From an uncultured Lachnospiraceae bacterium (GTDB lineage: Bacteria > Bacillota > Clostridia > Lachnospirales > Lachnospiraceae), in NCBI GenBank assembly GCA_910586585.1, contig CAJUKA010000057.1, positions 1 to 26,306 of the forward strand: a DNA stretch of 26,306 bases. The letters run 5' to 3'. Under the pieces are notes generated by a model. It was not told where the DNA came from and made no database searches. It was given only the letters and a program-made list of their open reading frames with translations. Of this stretch, positions 1-8,043 are shown piece after piece. Position numbers and translations under genes: made by a program. Numbering within the stretch: position 1 is the first letter of the stretch; every line of letters begins with the position of its first letter.

Positions 1-34
1 ATGAAAGTCCCGGTCCCCTCCTCGTTATAATTCA

Positions 35-3000
35 ATGCGGAATTTAGGTTATAACACCTTAAAGAATGAAGCTTTGAGCGCAGCAGAGGCAATGCTTTAT
101 GCAGCACAGCAGAATGCACAGCTTTTATATGGTGCAGAAAGCAAGCAGGCACAGGCAGCCGCTACGATTGTAAAGGGTTATGAAAACTCCAAACTTTTAG
201 TGGGAAGCGTTGGAAAAGTCGATATTAAGATGGAGTCAGGCGGCGGATATCCAAAGCCAAAAGAAGAAAAAGAAAAGAAAGAAAAAGAGGAAAAGGAAAA
301 GGAAGAGAAAGAAAACCAAAAACAGTTTGACTGGATTGCCACTCTTCTTGACCGTATTTCCTCTAAGGTAAGCAAACTTACAGACAAGATTGAAAAGTTC
401 TATAACTGGCAGAAAAAGAACCTTATGATTACCCGTACTGTGAAGGCAAACAATGAACAGATTACCCATGAACAGAATGCCTACCAGATGTATATGAGGA
501 AAGCAAAATCTGTTGGACTCCCTTCTTCCTATGTTAAGAAGATCCAAGATGGAACGCTGAATATTGAAACCATCAAATACTATGATGAAGACGAAAAGGC
601 AAAGCTTGTAGAACAGATTGAAGCTTATGAAGAATGGTATGACAAAGCACAAGACTGTCTTGACACCATCAATGACCTGTATGATACACAGCGCGACCTT
701 ATAAAGCAGAAATTAAGTAATGTGCTGGATTATTACAGTGATATGGACAGCTACCTTACTTCTATCACCTCCAAGATAGAATCCCTTATTTCTCTCAATG
801 AACAGATGGGAAAACGCAGTTCCCTCACAGAGCTTGTGGAACAGTTTGCTGCACTTTCAGACCAGAAGGATTCTGCAACACAAAAGGAAATCGGCGGTGT
901 TACTATCACAGAAGGTTCCCTTGGTGATTCCAAGAAAGTTGCAGATGCAGTCAATCATGACAGACAGGAACTTGCAGACGCTATCAATGACAAAATCATT
1001 AATCTGGAAGCAGACCAGTCAGGAACTTATACAAAGCTTCTGAATAATATCGCAAAGACAGAGGCACAGATTGATAAATATATTGACAAAGGCTGGGATG
1101 TCAAAAAGGAAAAACAGTTTGAGAAGCTCACGAAAAAGCTGGAAAACTACTACGATTTACAAGCAGAGCTAGACCAGTATGCAACCTCAGACACCATTAC
1201 GAATTACAACAGGATTTATACTGCATACCAGAAATTACAAGATAAGCTGAACAGCAAAGGAAAACTCAGCAAGTCAGAACAGAAAAAGTACGATTCTTAT
1301 GAACAGCAGCTTGAGGATTTGAGAAACAAAGGTCAGGAATCATTAGACAAGCTTTATGGTGAGCTTGCCGAAGCAAATGGGACTGCTCCAAAGAAATCCG
1401 AAGCGGATAAGATAAAAGAGAATATTTCAGGCGTCCATTCAGGGCTTGAAAATTCAGCAACCTATCAGAATCTTTTGAAAGATATTGAAAAGGTTGAGGA
1501 TAAGATTGAAAAGCTGGATGAAAAGGGATATGACAACCTCTCAAAGAGCCAGAAAAAGACTTATGATAAACTACAGGCACAGCTCGAAGCGTATTATACC
1601 CAGAAGGAATCCCTTGACGAAAATGCAACCGCCGCCAATATTGCAGAATACAACAAGATTTATCTTGCATGGAAGAAATTACAGGATAAACTTGATAAAG
1701 GCGGGAATCTTTCTACTGCGCAGTGGAAGAAATACAACCAGTACACAGAACAGATGGAGAATTTTGCAAAGGAGAAAGCAGACACACTTGATAAACTCAG
1801 CGATGACCTTGAAGAAGCACTCAATCCAAGTGACAAGCTTGATAAGATACAAAAGACTTATGAGGAAGCTGCGGAAGGCATCTATGAAAGCTACCACAAC
1901 CAGATAGATGACATCAATGAGGAAGCAACCGACACACAACAGTATCAAAACCTCCTTGCAAAAGCACAAAAGTTAGAGCAGAAAAAGGATACCAAGGGAC
2001 TTTCCAAGTCAGAACAGGCAACACTTGACAAATACAATGCAGAACTGGAAGCACTCCAAAAAGGCGGAACAGGCAATAATATCTCCGAATATATGAAGAC
2101 CTGGGAGGCATGGTATAAATTACAACAAAAGCTTGACAGTGGAAAGAAACTCTCTGCCAGTGAAGCAAAGAATTATGACACCTACAAGGCAAAGCTGGAA
2201 GCATGGAACAATGAAAAGCAGACACAGATTAATGACCTTCTAAGTCTTATGGAAGATGACCTTGAAAAGCTGCAGAAAACTTATACAGAAAATGTGTCTG
2301 AGGCAGAATCCGATACCAGTGATTACTTTGCAAACCTCTATTCCCTTGCAAAACAAATCGCAGAATACAATCTCTCAACCTTAAAGGCACAGCTTGAATA
2401 CCTTGACAGTTATATCGGCTATTACAAAGAACTAGTATCATTGTATGATACCTTTAGTGGGGACAAGCTTACAAAACTGCTCACAGATTTGGATGAAGAT
2501 GCAATTAAGACAAAAGTTGAAGCCTATGGGGAATATCTTGATATTTTACAGGATAAATACAATACTACCCTCTCTGAAATGAATGAGTATGAACAGCTTT
2601 TGGATGCACTTGACACCAATGATTTTGAAGCTTCTATGGAACTGTTCAATAAAGCACTTGAAAGCTACCGCCAAAATGGAGATACCGTAATGGCTGGGAA
2701 ATTACAGTCTGTACTTGACTTATTGAACGAACGTGCTGTTGATGCGGACAACTGGGACGAATTTGCTGACCAGTGGGCAACAGAATGGGAGAAAGAATTT
2801 GCTTCTGCAAAACAGGATCTTATTGGGACTGCCACAGAAATACAGAATGTCAATGATGCCTTAAGGAATGCAAAGTTTGAGAATATCACCAATGCAATCA
2901 GTGAACTTGATACAGCAAAAGGAATCCTCTCTTCCATCGCAGATTTGATTCAGGATGAATGGCTGTATGACAATGGGGAGCTTTCCGAGTATGGACAGGC

Positions 3001-4201
3001 AAAAGCTGCGCTCCTTGTGTCACAGCTTGAGGATTCACAGAAAAAAGCAGATGCGTATTTGAATCTGTATAAAGAAATACAAAATAACAAGGATACCTAT
3101 GCTTCTGACAAGGCATATATGGAAGACCTGAATAATGCACTACAGAATTACTACAACACTCTGGGAGAATCCGCAGCACTGGAAAACAGCATTGTAGAGC
3201 TTATGAAACGCAGTGCACAGGAAGAAATCAATAACATCAAGAAGATTATAGAAGCAAGGAAGAAGGCGCTTGCTGCCAAAAAGGAATATGCAGACTATGA
3301 CAAGAATATCAAGAATGGGCAGAAAGAGATTGACAGCATCAAAGCGCAGATAGACGCCCTTGAAAACCTGTCAGACAGTACCGATGCCGCTGCAAAAGCA
3401 AAACTTGCGCAGTTAAAGGCAGAGCTTGAAGAAAAGGAAAAATCCTTACAGGAAACCAAGGACGAACATACCTACAAACTACAGATTGATGCACTGGATG
3501 AATTTGCTGCTTCTCTTGAAGACAGCCTCAATAATTCCACAAAGTCTTTGGAAGAAATCATGAAGGAATACAAAGACACCATTGATAATGCAACAGAGAT
3601 ATATAAGACTTCAACAGACAGTGTAAATGATACACTTGAGAAGCTCAAAGAATTCTATAGTGGGGCTGGAACAACAACCGATGGTTCTGATTTGGACTTG
3701 ATGCCAAAAACAACCGCTGTTGTATCAGAAGATACTATTCCTGCCGCTGTTGCTGCATATAATCTTTCTGATTCTAATAGCAATACAGAAGAGGATGTTA
3801 ACCAGGTAATCAAAGAGAATATGGCAAAAGCCGCAGAACTCTTTGAAAAGTTTGGCTATTCATCAATGACTGAGGAGCAGAAACACAAAGAGTTTTTCCC
3901 GAACCTGCATAAGTATACTGCACAGAACTTCCAAGCAGCCCCCATTACAATACCAAACCAGTTTGTAGTACCAAAACCATCAATACCTGAGAGTGTGAAA
4001 AATAAAGAGGTGCAGCCAGTAGTTAATATACATTATGATAATCTAATTAATGTAGAAGGCAGTGTTGATAAGAGTTTCAGCAAGGAATTTACACAAAACT
4101 CGGATAAAATGTATAAAGATTTTACAAATAAATTAGTAAAAGATTTAAAACATTATGGAGTAAATATAACCCGAAGACCAACTTTACCGACTGTAATGTA
4201 A
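35..4201 (+). CDS. Phage tail tape-measure protein, N-terminally truncated
   Basis: This is a 1388-residue, almost wholly helical, Lys/Glu/Gln-rich protein. Residues about 70-100 form a Lys/Glu linker. It is followed by a segment (FDWIATLLDRISSKVSKL, then QNAYQMYMRKAKSVGLP) typical of the C-terminal part of tape-measure proteins of Firmicutes long-tailed phages, which set tail length inside the tail tube. Three repeats of about 130 residues start near residues 330, 471 and 635; each contains a KLQxKL(D/N)xxxxLS core. The C-terminus (VVNIHYDNLINVEGSVDKS) matches the usual end of such proteins. The usual N-terminal region is missing: an in-frame TGA lies at 2-4, so the frame opens only at base 5. 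The ATG at 35 has no convincing ribosome site. No tail, lysis or head genes follow, so this is probably a prophage remnant or a break point. Function by family resemblance. Confidence 0.72.
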   Translation: MRNLGYNTLKNEALSAAEAMLYAAQQNAQLLYGAESKQAQAAATIVKGYENSKLLVGSVGKVDIKMESGGGYPKPKEEKEKKEKEEKEKEEKENQKQFDWIATLLDRISSKVSKLTDKIEKFYNWQKKNLMITRTVKANNEQITHEQNAYQMYMRKAKSVGLPSSYVKKIQDGTLNIETIKYYDEDEKAKLVEQIEAYEEWYDKAQDCLDTINDLYDTQRDLIKQKLSNVLDYYSDMDSYLTSITSKIESLISLNEQMGKRSSLTELVEQFAALSDQKDSATQKEIGGVTITEGSLGDSKKVADAVNHDRQELADAINDKIINLEADQSGTYTKLLNNIAKTEAQIDKYIDKGWDVKKEKQFEKLTKKLENYYDLQAELDQYATSDTITNYNRIYTAYQKLQDKLNSKGKLSKSEQKKYDSYEQQLEDLRNKGQESLDKLYGELAEANGTAPKKSEADKIKENISGVHSGLENSATYQNLLKDIEKVEDKIEKLDEKGYDNLSKSQKKTYDKLQAQLEAYYTQKESLDENATAANIAEYNKIYLAWKKLQDKLDKGGNLSTAQWKKYNQYTEQMENFAKEKADTLDKLSDDLEEALNPSDKLDKIQKTYEEAAEGIYESYHNQIDDINEEATDTQQYQNLLAKAQKLEQKKDTKGLSKSEQATLDKYNAELEALQKGGTGNNISEYMKTWEAWYKLQQKLDSGKKLSASEAKNYDTYKAKLEAWNNEKQTQINDLLSLMEDDLEKLQKTYTENVSEAESDTSDYFANLYSLAKQIAEYNLSTLKAQLEYLDSYIGYYKELVSLYDTFSGDKLTKLLTDLDEDAIKTKVEAYGEYLDILQDKYNTTLSEMNEYEQLLDALDTNDFEASMELFNKALESYRQNGDTVMAGKLQSVLDLLNERAVDADNWDEFADQWATEWEKEFASAKQDLIGTATEIQNVNDALRNAKFENITNAISELDTAKGILSSIADLIQDEWLYDNGELSEYGQAKAALLVSQLEDSQKKADAYLNLYKEIQNNKDTYASDKAYMEDLNNALQNYYNTLGESAALENSIVELMKRSAQEEINNIKKIIEARKKALAAKKEYADYDKNIKNGQKEIDSIKAQIDALENLSDSTDAAAKAKLAQLKAELEEKEKSLQETKDEHTYKLQIDALDEFAASLEDSLNNSTKSLEEIMKEYKDTIDNATEIYKTSTDSVNDTLEKLKEFYSGAGTTTDGSDLDLMPKTTAVVSEDTIPAAVAAYNLSDSNSNTEEDVNQVIKENMAKAAELFEKFGYSSMTEEQKHKEFFPNLHKYTAQNFQAAPITIPNQFVVPKPSIPESVKNKEVQPVVNIHYDNLINVEGSVDKSFSKEFTQNSDKMYKDFTNKLVKDLKHYGVNITRRPTLPTVM

Positions 4202-4273
4202 AGATATTTTAATACCGCATTCTGAAATATGGATGCGGTTGCTATTAGTTATAGAAATATTTTGATTATTGTG

Positions 4274-4303
4274 GGGCAGGGAACATCTATAATATCTCTG
4301 CCC
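4274..4303 (+). terminator. Hairpin after the tape-measure gene
   Basis: A 9-bp stem (4274-4282 with 4295-4303, one G-U pair) encloses a 12-nt loop and is followed by the weakly T-rich TCTTATT. It is a plausible intrinsic terminator for the tape-measure transcript. A weaker 7-bp stem (ACCGCAT/ATGCGGT, about 4215-4240) lies just upstream. Confidence 0.45.
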
Positions 4304-4373
4304 TCTTATTATGTGTGAATGGTATTAAGTATTTGAGATTATTATTGATGAAAGTGAATACATATTTTTGTGT

Positions 4374-4402
4374 GAAGGCACCGACAACTCATTGGTGCCT
4401 TC
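4374..4402 (+). other. Strong hairpin upstream of xis
   Basis: GAAGGCACC (4374-4382) pairs perfectly with GGTGCCTTC (4394-4402) around an 11-nt loop. The following CTTATTGT is only mildly T-rich. It could terminate upstream phage transcription or act in the xis leader. Confidence 0.45.
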
Positions 4403-4455
4403 CTTATTGTAATGTTGAGAAATTTTATATAAATTGGAGGACGATTTTTATAAGA

Positions 4456-4665
4456 ATGACAGAGACAAAAACATTGGAGATGCCATTTTGGCTAAAATTG
4501 ACTTTAACAATTAAGGAAGCAGCAGCTTATTCAAATATAGGGATTAATAAGATAGAGGAGCTATTAAAACAGCCTAAATGTGATTTTGTATTATATGTTG
4601 GAAATAAAAAATTGGTGAAAAGGAAAGAGTTTGAGCAGTACATATCAAAAAGTTTGGAAATATAA
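4456..4665 (+). CDS. xis: Tn916-type excisionase (Xis)
   Basis: This is a 69-residue winged-helix DNA-bending protein. The line LTLTIKEAAAYSNIGINKI followed by VGNKKLVKRKEFEQYI has the order of the Tn916 Xis family: an N-terminal TLTIxEA helix-turn-helix and a C-terminal basic wing (I/V)KRKxFE. Such proteins help the adjacent integrase cut the element out of the chromosome. The ATG at 4456 was chosen because homology starts there; an upstream GTG at 4315 would add 47 unrelated residues across a hairpin. A GGAGG lies at 4436-4440, rather far (15 nt) from this ATG, so the start is not certain. It sits 116 bp before the integrase in the same direction, the usual order. Confidence 0.8.
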   Translation: MTETKTLEMPFWLKLTLTIKEAAAYSNIGINKIEELLKQPKCDFVLYVGNKKLVKRKEFEQYISKSLEI

Positions 4666-4698
4666 ACCATAATATAAATAAAAAATTTAATTTGAATG

Positions 4699-4727
4699 TT
4701 TCAAAATGATGGGTGATATGTTATAAT
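4699..4727 (+). promoter_or_regulatory. Possible integrase promoter
   Basis: A perfect -10 TATAAT (4722-4727) has a poor -35 (TTTCAA, 4699-4704) at 17-bp spacing. It lies 55 bp before the integrase ATG. A weak call that rests on the -10 box. Confidence 0.35.
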
Positions 4728-4781
4728 TATGGACTGTATCAAACTCTTTTTGTTAGGTAATGGCAGAAAGGAGTTGGTTTT

Positions 4782-5915
4782 ATGGGTAAAGACTTAAAAG
4801 GGAAGGAACTTGGAGTTGGTATTTGTCAAAGAAAGGACGGTTTATATACAGCTAGATTTGTGAGTAAAAGGACAGGAAAATCCATGCAAAAATATTTCCC
4901 AAAGTTACAGGAATGCCGTAAGTGGTATGCGGATGCAAAGTTTGAGGATGAACATGGTGGTATCAATGCATCCGGGGATATGACAGTTACGGCATGGTTT
5001 GACTACTGGATTGAAAATATCAAGGGTGACAGCATAAGACCAAATACAATTAGAAATTATAAAGAACGGTTTGAACATAATATAAAGAAGTGTATCGGCA
5101 ATATGATACTGTCAGAGGTAAAACCGATGCATTGTCAGAATGTTCTGAACCAGATGAAGGATGATTATAAGTCATCTACCATATATCAAACAAGAATCAC
5201 CTTATATTGTATGTTCTCTGATGCGGTTGAAAATGATGTAATCTATAAAAATCCAGTGACAAAAGGAATAAAGCATAATATCGGGAAAGAGCCTAAGAAG
5301 ATCAGAGCATTAACCATTGACGAACAAAAGAAGTTCCTTGAAGTTGCAGAAAAGAGTAGCAATTATAATCAGTTTGCTTTTATTTTGCAGACAGGATTAC
5401 GGACAGGGGAGTTAATAGGCTTGAAATGGTCTGATATTGATTGGGAGAAGCGTGTCATACACATACAGAGAAGCATGGAGTACCGATACAGCGTTGGTGA
5501 ATGGCGTATTGGAGAACCTAAAAGCAAATCTGGCTATCGTGATGTACCTTTAACAGAAGAAGCGGTTGCAATTCTGAAAAGGCAGAAAGAGAAACTTAGA
5601 GAAATCAAAGTAATCAATATGCAGTTCAAAGAGCATGTATTTCTTTGCAGGAAAGGCGAACCAACAAAAAATTCAGCTTATGACACTTCATTGTTTAAAC
5701 TGTGTGACAAAGCCGGTATAAGACGTTTTTCTATGCATGTACTAAGGCATACGATGGCGACAAGGTGTATTGAAGGTGGGATGCGTCCTAAGACCTTACA
5801 GGTGATTTTAGGTCATGCCAATGTAGGTATCACAATGAATTTGTATGTTGATGTGACCGAGGAAGAGAAATTCAAAGAGGTAGAAAAAATAGAAAGTGCC
5901 TTAAAAATTGTGTAG
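4782..5915 (+). CDS. int: Tyrosine recombinase/integrase, Tn916/phage type
   Basis: This 377-residue site-specific recombinase carries out integration and excision of the element. An N-terminal arm-binding domain (residues about 1-50) is followed by a SAM-like core-binding domain (about 65-160, VTAWFDYWIENIKGDSIRPNT) and the catalytic domain. The catalytic set is complete: R207 in TGLRTGE, a strand lysine at 247-249 (PKSKSG), H319-xx-R322 (HVLRH), H345 (GHANV) and nucleophile Y355 (MNLYVDV). Length is normal for the family, so the enzyme looks intact. RBS GAAAGGAG precedes the ATG. It follows xis and ends 76 bp before ychF, which marks the element boundary. Confidence 0.93.
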   Translation: MGKDLKGKELGVGICQRKDGLYTARFVSKRTGKSMQKYFPKLQECRKWYADAKFEDEHGGINASGDMTVTAWFDYWIENIKGDSIRPNTIRNYKERFEHNIKKCIGNMILSEVKPMHCQNVLNQMKDDYKSSTIYQTRITLYCMFSDAVENDVIYKNPVTKGIKHNIGKEPKKIRALTIDEQKKFLEVAEKSSNYNQFAFILQTGLRTGELIGLKWSDIDWEKRVIHIQRSMEYRYSVGEWRIGEPKSKSGYRDVPLTEEAVAILKRQKEKLREIKVINMQFKEHVFLCRKGEPTKNSAYDTSLFKLCDKAGIRRFSMHVLRHTMATRCIEGGMRPKTLQVILGHANVGITMNLYVDVTEEEKFKEVEKIESALKIV

Positions 5916-5928
5916 TGATTTGTGTAGT
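5908..5928 (+). repeat. Direct repeat at the integrase 3' end (possible arm-type sites)
   Basis: TTGTGTAGT occurs at 5908-5916 and again at 5920-5928 (12-bp period), straddling the int stop codon. Short direct repeats at an element end are commonly arm-type sites bound by the integrase N-terminal domain. Role inferred from position. Confidence 0.45.
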
Positions 5929-5945
5929 AAAAATATAGAGAAAGG

Positions 5946-5974
5946 CGAAAACCCTTGAAAATAAAGGATTTTCG
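5946..5974 (+). other. Imperfect inverted repeat at the int-ychF junction, candidate attachment core
   Basis: CGAAAACCCTT (5946-5956) pairs with AAGGATTTTCG (5964-5974) with one mismatch and a 7-nt loop. It lies between int and the ychF ribosome site, where an element-host junction is expected. The other end of the element is outside the window, so the core cannot be confirmed by a matching repeat. Confidence 0.35.
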
Positions 5975-5991
5975 GACAGGTAGGATAAGAA

Positions 5992-7089
5992 ATGAAACTA
6001 GGAATCGTAGGTCTTCCAAATGTAGGAAAAAGCACATTATTTAATTCACTGACAAAGGCAGGGGCTGAGTCGGCAAATTATCCGTTTTGTACCATAGATC
6101 CCAATGTAGGCGTGGTGATGGTGCCAGATGAGCGGATTAAACTTTTGGGGGAATTGTATCACACCAAAAAAGTGACGCCGGCAGTCATTGAATTTGTGGA
6201 TATTGCAGGGCTTGTAAAGGGTGCTTCTAAGGGTGAAGGGCTTGGAAACCAGTTTCTTGCAAATATCCGGGAAGTAGATGCGATTGTGCATGTTGTGCGG
6301 TGTTTTGAAGATTCTAATATTGTGCATGTGGATGGCAGTATTAATCCGCTCAGAGATATTGAAACAATTAATTTGGAACTGATTTTTTCTGATATTGAAA
6401 TTTTGGAGCGCCGGATAGCAAAAGTATCAAGAGGTGCTAAAAATGATAAAGCGCAGGCAAAGGAACTTGCCCTTGCAGAACGCATCAAGGGGCATTTGGA
6501 AGAAGGAAAACTGGCTAAGAGCTTTGAGACAGATGATGAGGAAGAAATTGTTTGGAGAACAGGGTATAATCTATTGACAGACAAGCCTGTAATCTTTGCA
6601 GCGAATGTTGCAGAAGATGATCTTGCAAATGATGGAGCGGATAATACAGGCGTAAAAGCTGTAAGAGAATACGCAGCCGAAGAAGGATTTGAAGTTTTTG
6701 TGATCTGTGCTCAGATTGAGCAGGAGATTGCAGAGCTGGATGATGATGAAAAAACAATGTTTTTGGAAGATTTAGGATTAAAGGAATCAGGACTTGACAA
6801 GCTGATTGCTGCAAGCTACAGACTTTTGGGACTTATTAGCTTCCTCACAGCAGGAGAGGATGAATGCCGTGCGTGGACAATTCGGGTTGGAACCAAGGCA
6901 CCGCAGGCAGCAGGAAAAATTCATACAGATTTTGAGCGCGGCTTTATCCGTGCGGAGGTAGTAAATTATAAGGATTTGCTGGAGAATGGTTCTCTTGCGG
7001 CAGCAAAGGAGAAAGGGCTTGTAGGATTAGAAGGAAAAGAATATGTCGTAAAGGATGGGGATGTTATTCTCTTTCGGTTTAATGTATAA
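5992..7089 (+). CDS. ychF: Redox-regulated ATPase YchF (Obg family)
   Basis: This is a 365-residue P-loop NTPase, the standard length for YchF. Motifs in order are G1 GLPNVGKST (residues 7-15), the FCTIDPN switch I segment, G3 DIAGLVKGAS, and N205-V-A-E208 in place of the NKxD guanine motif. This last feature is the known reason that YchF prefers ATP to GTP. A coiled-coil arm follows the G3 region, and the C-terminal TGS domain starts near residue 280 and ends LFRFNV. YchF associates with ribosomes and affects oxidative-stress responses in other bacteria. The ATG follows TAGGATAAGA. The integrated element ends immediately upstream, so the native promoter may have been displaced. lgt follows after 48 bp. 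Confidence 0.97.
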   Translation: MKLGIVGLPNVGKSTLFNSLTKAGAESANYPFCTIDPNVGVVMVPDERIKLLGELYHTKKVTPAVIEFVDIAGLVKGASKGEGLGNQFLANIREVDAIVHVVRCFEDSNIVHVDGSINPLRDIETINLELIFSDIEILERRIAKVSRGAKNDKAQAKELALAERIKGHLEEGKLAKSFETDDEEEIVWRTGYNLLTDKPVIFAANVAEDDLANDGADNTGVKAVREYAAEEGFEVFVICAQIEQEIAELDDDEKTMFLEDLGLKESGLDKLIAASYRLLGLISFLTAGEDECRAWTIRVGTKAPQAAGKIHTDFERGFIRAEVVNYKDLLENGSLAAAKEKGLVGLEGKEYVVKDGDVILFRFNV

Positions 7090-7137
7090 AGCTGTTGTAT
7101 TTTTCGATGATTATCAAAAGGAGGTAGTTAATAAAAT

Positions 7138-8043
7138 ATGCCTGATATAATGGGAGCAAAAGATATCGCTTTTCCACATCTTGGGATTTATCTTGAAAAT
7201 GTACCCAAAAGCTTTTCGGTATTTGGATTTGAGATTGCGTTGTATGGTTTGATTATCGGTATTGGTGTAATACTAGGCGTGCTGATGGCTGTGCGAATGG
7301 CAAAACTAGAAGACATGAATACAGATATTATTTGGGATTTTGCCATATACGCTGTCATATTTTCGGTGATAGGGGCGCGAATTTATTATGTCGTATTTTC
7401 ATGGGATGTGTACAAAGGCAAACCGCTGAGTATTTTTAATATCAGACAGGGCGGCCTTGCTATATACGGTGCAGTGATTGCGGCATTTTTAACGCTCTAT
7501 GTATATAGTAAAATTAAGAAGCTGTCTCCTTATCAGATTGGTGATTGCGGCGTATATGGCCTAATACTAGGGCAGATTATTGGCAGATGGGGAAACTTTT
7601 TTAACAGAGAAGTGTTTGGAGGACACACAAATTCAATCTTTGCTATGCGGCTTCCAGTTGATGCTGTACGCGCGCAGGATATTGCGCAGTCACATATCGA
7701 TGGAATGACAGCAATGGGGGATGTAAACTTTATTCAAGTACATCCAACATTTCTCTACGAAGGACTTTGGAATCTGGCTCTTTTGATCGCTATGATTTTA
7801 TATCATAAAAGGAAACGATATCACGGGCAAATATGCTTGGTTTACCTTGGCGGGTATGGAATCGGCAGATTTATCATAGAAGGCATACGAACAGACAGAC
7901 TTTTGATACCAGGCACTCAGATTGCAGTGTCACAGGTATTAGGACTTTTATTATTCATCTTTGCAATCGTAGTACATGTTGTAGTTCGGGTTTACCTGTC
8001 TAAAAACGCAGGTGTTGCAGAAAAGGGGGATAAAAGCTCATGA
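7138..8043 (+). CDS. lgt: Prolipoprotein diacylglyceryl transferase
   Basis: This 301-residue polytopic membrane enzyme transfers diacylglycerol from phosphatidylglycerol to the lipobox cysteine of prolipoproteins, the first step of lipoprotein maturation. About seven membrane segments are visible. The family signature GRWGNFFNREVFGG starts at G149, and the IRQGGLAIYGA segment lies upstream of it; both belong to the catalytic face. A strong AAAAGGAGG precedes the ATG. The stop codon overlaps the start of the GH3 gene as ATGA, which implies translational coupling. The class D-like lipoprotein at 13887 would be one of its substrates. Confidence 0.97.
   Translation: MPDIMGAKDIAFPHLGIYLENVPKSFSVFGFEIALYGLIIGIGVILGVLMAVRMAKLEDMNTDIIWDFAIYAVIFSVIGARIYYVVFSWDVYKGKPLSIFNIRQGGLAIYGAVIAAFLTLYVYSKIKKLSPYQIGDCGVYGLILGQIIGRWGNFFNREVFGGHTNSIFAMRLPVDAVRAQDIAQSHIDGMTAMGDVNFIQVHPTFLYEGLWNLALLIAMILYHKRKRYHGQICLVYLGGYGIGRFIIEGIRTDRLLIPGTQIAVSQVLGLLLFIFAIVVHVVVRVYLSKNAGVAEKGDKSS

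Noticed and set aside
236..652. Antisense frames opposite the tape-measure gene
   Set aside because: Phe/Leu-rich shadows of a Lys/Glu-rich gene, without ribosome sites; the same holds for other frames inside the large gene.
4315..4455. N-terminal extension of the excisionase from GTG 4315
   Set aside because: It crosses a strong hairpin and has no resemblance to the family; Xis proteins are about 65-70 residues long.
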